A stretch of DNA of 64,000 nt from contig CAXXKX010000004.1 in NCBI GenBank assembly GCA_963676655.2, positions 62,001 to 126,000 on the forward strand. Direction: 5' to 3'. Below are positions 62,693 through 64,000 of this stretch, piece by piece. This stretch comes from G963676655 sp963676655 (GTDB lineage Bacteria > Verrucomicrobiota > Lentisphaeria > Victivallales > Victivallaceae). Position 1 is the stretch's first letter; each line of letters opens with the position of its first letter. The notes under the pieces are model-generated. The model was not told where the DNA came from. It was given only the letters and a program-made list of their open reading frames with translations, and did no database searches. The position numbers were made by a program, and so were the translations under genes.

Positions 62693-63850
62693 ATGCCGGA
62701 TATGAAACAGGCGGCCCGGAACCGCAATAAACGAAAAATCTTTAAGTTGATCCTGGAACACGGTGAGATTTCGCGTTCCGAATTGTCACGGTTGTGCGGC
62801 TTGACGCGTCCGACCGTTTCCGCGGTTATGCGCGATTTGACGGAAATGGGCTGGGTGACCGAAGTCGGCAAAGGTGAGTCGAGCGGCGGCAAGCGGCCGA
62901 TGATCTTTAAATTCAACGAACAGGCGGTTTATTCGATTGGTTTTGACGTGGCGGATGAATATCTGATTCGCGGTGTTTTGTGTGATTTTTCCGGTAAAAT
63001 CTGCGCCAAAGTGGAATCTCCATATGAGAATCGTTTTGCGTCGATTCTTCAATTACTGGAGCAGATGACTGCTCAATTAACCAGTCATGTCAGCCGGGAA
63101 AAGATCCGAGGCGTCGGGCTTGCGATATCCGGGATTGTTGACGTTAAGACCAATGAGGTAGTTTCGAGTACCCACTTCGATCTCGGCAAAAAAAATATTG
63201 CCGCGGTCTTAAGCGGGAAAATCGGCATTCCGGTGCTTTTGGAAAAGCGCCCGAACTGTGCGGTGCTCGCGGAATATCGTCTGTCAGATACTCTGGCCGG
63301 ACATGATATGGTCTACATCACCAGCGGTCTTGGTGTGGGCAGCGGTATTATCAACAACGGCGCTTTATTTCGCGGAAGTTTTGGCGCGGCCGGTGAAATC
63401 GGGCGTTTGCTGATTCCCGGTCGGACCCATGACGTGGTCAATGTCGATGCCAGCGGAACGCTGGAATATCAGACCCGCCAGAGCAATATCCTGGCGGAAG
63501 TGCGTAATCTCAAGCAACAGGAACTTGGGTATAGCGATGTGCTTCAGCTCTATCGCGAAGGCGATCCGGATATAACGAATATTATGAATCGCAATGCTGA
63601 ATACCTTGCTTACGGCGCGGCGGTTGTAGCCAACCTGATCAACCCGGAAGTGATTGTTCTGGGTGGCAAGACCGGCGAGCTGGGAGAAGCGTATTTGGAG
63701 CATTTCCAGGGCGCTTTTATTACATTTCCCGGTACTCCGCATAAAGAACGCATTAAAATCCGGTTCTCCACTTTCGGCCGTTTGCAGCCGGCGGTGGGCG
63801 GTGCCGTGATGATTCTGGATAAAACCATTGCCAATATGGCGATGGATTGA
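62693..63850 (+). CDS. ROK-family transcriptional regulator (NagC/XylR type)
   Basis: 385 residues. The N-terminal MarR-like winged helix (RNRNKRKIFKLILEHGEISRSELSRLCGLTRPTVSAVMRDLTEMGWV) is followed by the ROK fold: SIGFDVADEYLIRGVLCDFSGKI, VGLAISGIVDVKTNEVV, VLLEKRPNCAVLAEY and YITSGLGVGSGIINNGALFRGSFGAAGEIG. A zinc-binding region, usually CxCGxxGC, reads RTHDVVNVDASGTLEY and lacks the cysteines, so kinase activity is unlikely. It probably senses a sugar and controls the oxidoreductase gene 37 bp downstream. Confidence 0.92.
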   Translation: MPDMKQAARNRNKRKIFKLILEHGEISRSELSRLCGLTRPTVSAVMRDLTEMGWVTEVGKGESSGGKRPMIFKFNEQAVYSIGFDVADEYLIRGVLCDFSGKICAKVESPYENRFASILQLLEQMTAQLTSHVSREKIRGVGLAISGIVDVKTNEVVSSTHFDLGKKNIAAVLSGKIGIPVLLEKRPNCAVLAEYRLSDTLAGHDMVYITSGLGVGSGIINNGALFRGSFGAAGEIGRLLIPGRTHDVVNVDASGTLEYQTRQSNILAEVRNLKQQELGYSDVLQLYREGDPDITNIMNRNAEYLAYGAAVVANLINPEVIVLGGKTGELGEAYLEHFQGAFITFPGTPHKERIKIRFSTFGRLQPAVGGAVMILDKTIANMAMD

Positions 63851-63887
63851 TTTTATACAACCTGAACTAATCAAAGGACAAGTCGTA

Positions 63888-64000
63888 ATGGCTGTAAAAC
63901 AAAAACCGTTGGAACTGACTATTATCGGTGCCGGTATGATCGTCAATGATCTGCTGCTGCCCTCATCGCTGCATCTGCAACGTCTTGGCGTGGTCGGAGA
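63888..64000 (+). CDS. start of a Gfo/Idh/MocA-type oxidoreductase (cut by window edge)
   Basis: 37 codons visible. MAVKQKPLELTIIGAGMIVNDLLLPSSLHLQRLGVVGE contains a Rossmann glycine motif (GAGMIVNDLLLPS) as in inositol-dehydrogenase-like enzymes. AAAGGAC lies before the ATG. Its position directly after the ROK regulator suggests sugar or polyol metabolism. Only the first tenth of such a gene is present, so the family call is tentative. Confidence 0.7.
   Translation, partial: MAVKQKPLELTIIGAGMIVNDLLLPSSLHLQRLGVVG

Noticed and set aside
63365..63946. 193-codon open frame opposite the ROK gene
   Set aside because: Antisense shadow; the ROK protein on the other strand has full family motifs.

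Overview
The window looks like chromosomal DNA from a Gram-negative bacterium of the PVC group, most likely Lentisphaerota (Victivallales-like). The case is indirect, because no rRNA or ribosomal-protein marker is present. It rests on a prepilin-like protein with the LIELLVVIAIIAILA signal and a C-terminal DGHV-like motif, paired secretin-like proteins without a secretion operon, a GntR regulator fused to a LacI-type sensor, a beta-helix protein, a short alanyl-tRNA synthetase and a CsgG-like lipoprotein-type protein. RND efflux, Mla lipid transport and secretins indicate an outer membrane. I see no tRNA, rRNA, CRISPR array or replication origin.

Layout. 1-7.5 kb (minus): a phosphate locus, pstS-pstC-pstA-pstB-phoU, a 43-residue zinc-ribbon protein, ppx and ppk1 (cut by the window edge at its catalytic histidine). 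A 28-bp palindrome lies upstream of pstS. 7.5-18.3 kb: an accessory stretch with an inverted-repeat element, a pair of hairpins with covarying stems, AT-rich orphan genes, a Gfo/Idh oxidoreductase, a 1044-residue CsgG-like exported protein, a YqaA/DedA membrane protein, an FGE-sulfatase-fold protein and small unknowns. 18.5-28.9 kb: two secretin-like paralogues, an FmdB zinc-ribbon gene, a zinc-ribbon membrane protein, an RND efflux pump with its adaptor, and a standalone coaB. 29-34 kb (plus): a ferritin-like diiron protein, aroQ, accB, accC, an Asp23-family protein, its AmaP-like membrane anchor and maf. 34.08-35.63 kb: an intact IS4-family insertion sequence with perfect 15-bp ends and an 8-bp target duplication. 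35.7-40.2 kb (minus): PHP phosphoesterase, STAS protein, short alaS, cysK. 40.4-47.7 kb (plus): thioredoxin, a second cysK, an old-yellow-enzyme reductase, an autoregulated GntR gene, a prepilin, a beta-helix protein and a monocistronic EIIA-Ntr gene between two terminators. 47.8-55.5 kb (minus): ABC-2-like permease, DUF58, BatA-like and two-vWA proteins, then an alpha/beta hydrolase. 55.6-64 kb (plus): a RAYT-type transposase, folK, a TrkA-type potassium channel, a DUF815-like AAA+ ATPase, mlaE-mlaF-mlaD, a ROK regulator with an operator at its promoter, and the start of another oxidoreductase.

How the genes fit together. The phosphate block joins high-affinity uptake, its PhoU regulator and the polyphosphate enzymes in one transcription unit. 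The aroQ-accB-accC-Asp23 order resembles the Firmicutes aroQ...accB-accC-yqhY neighbourhood and suggests an old link between an Asp23 protein and fatty-acid synthesis. Two thiol-metabolism genes (cysK twice) flank thioredoxin divergently. The DUF58/BatA/vWA genes form the membrane half of a MoxR-type system with no MoxR gene nearby. Most annotated genes belong to known families. The least explained parts are the 7.5-18.3 kb stretch and the short repeated hairpin elements.
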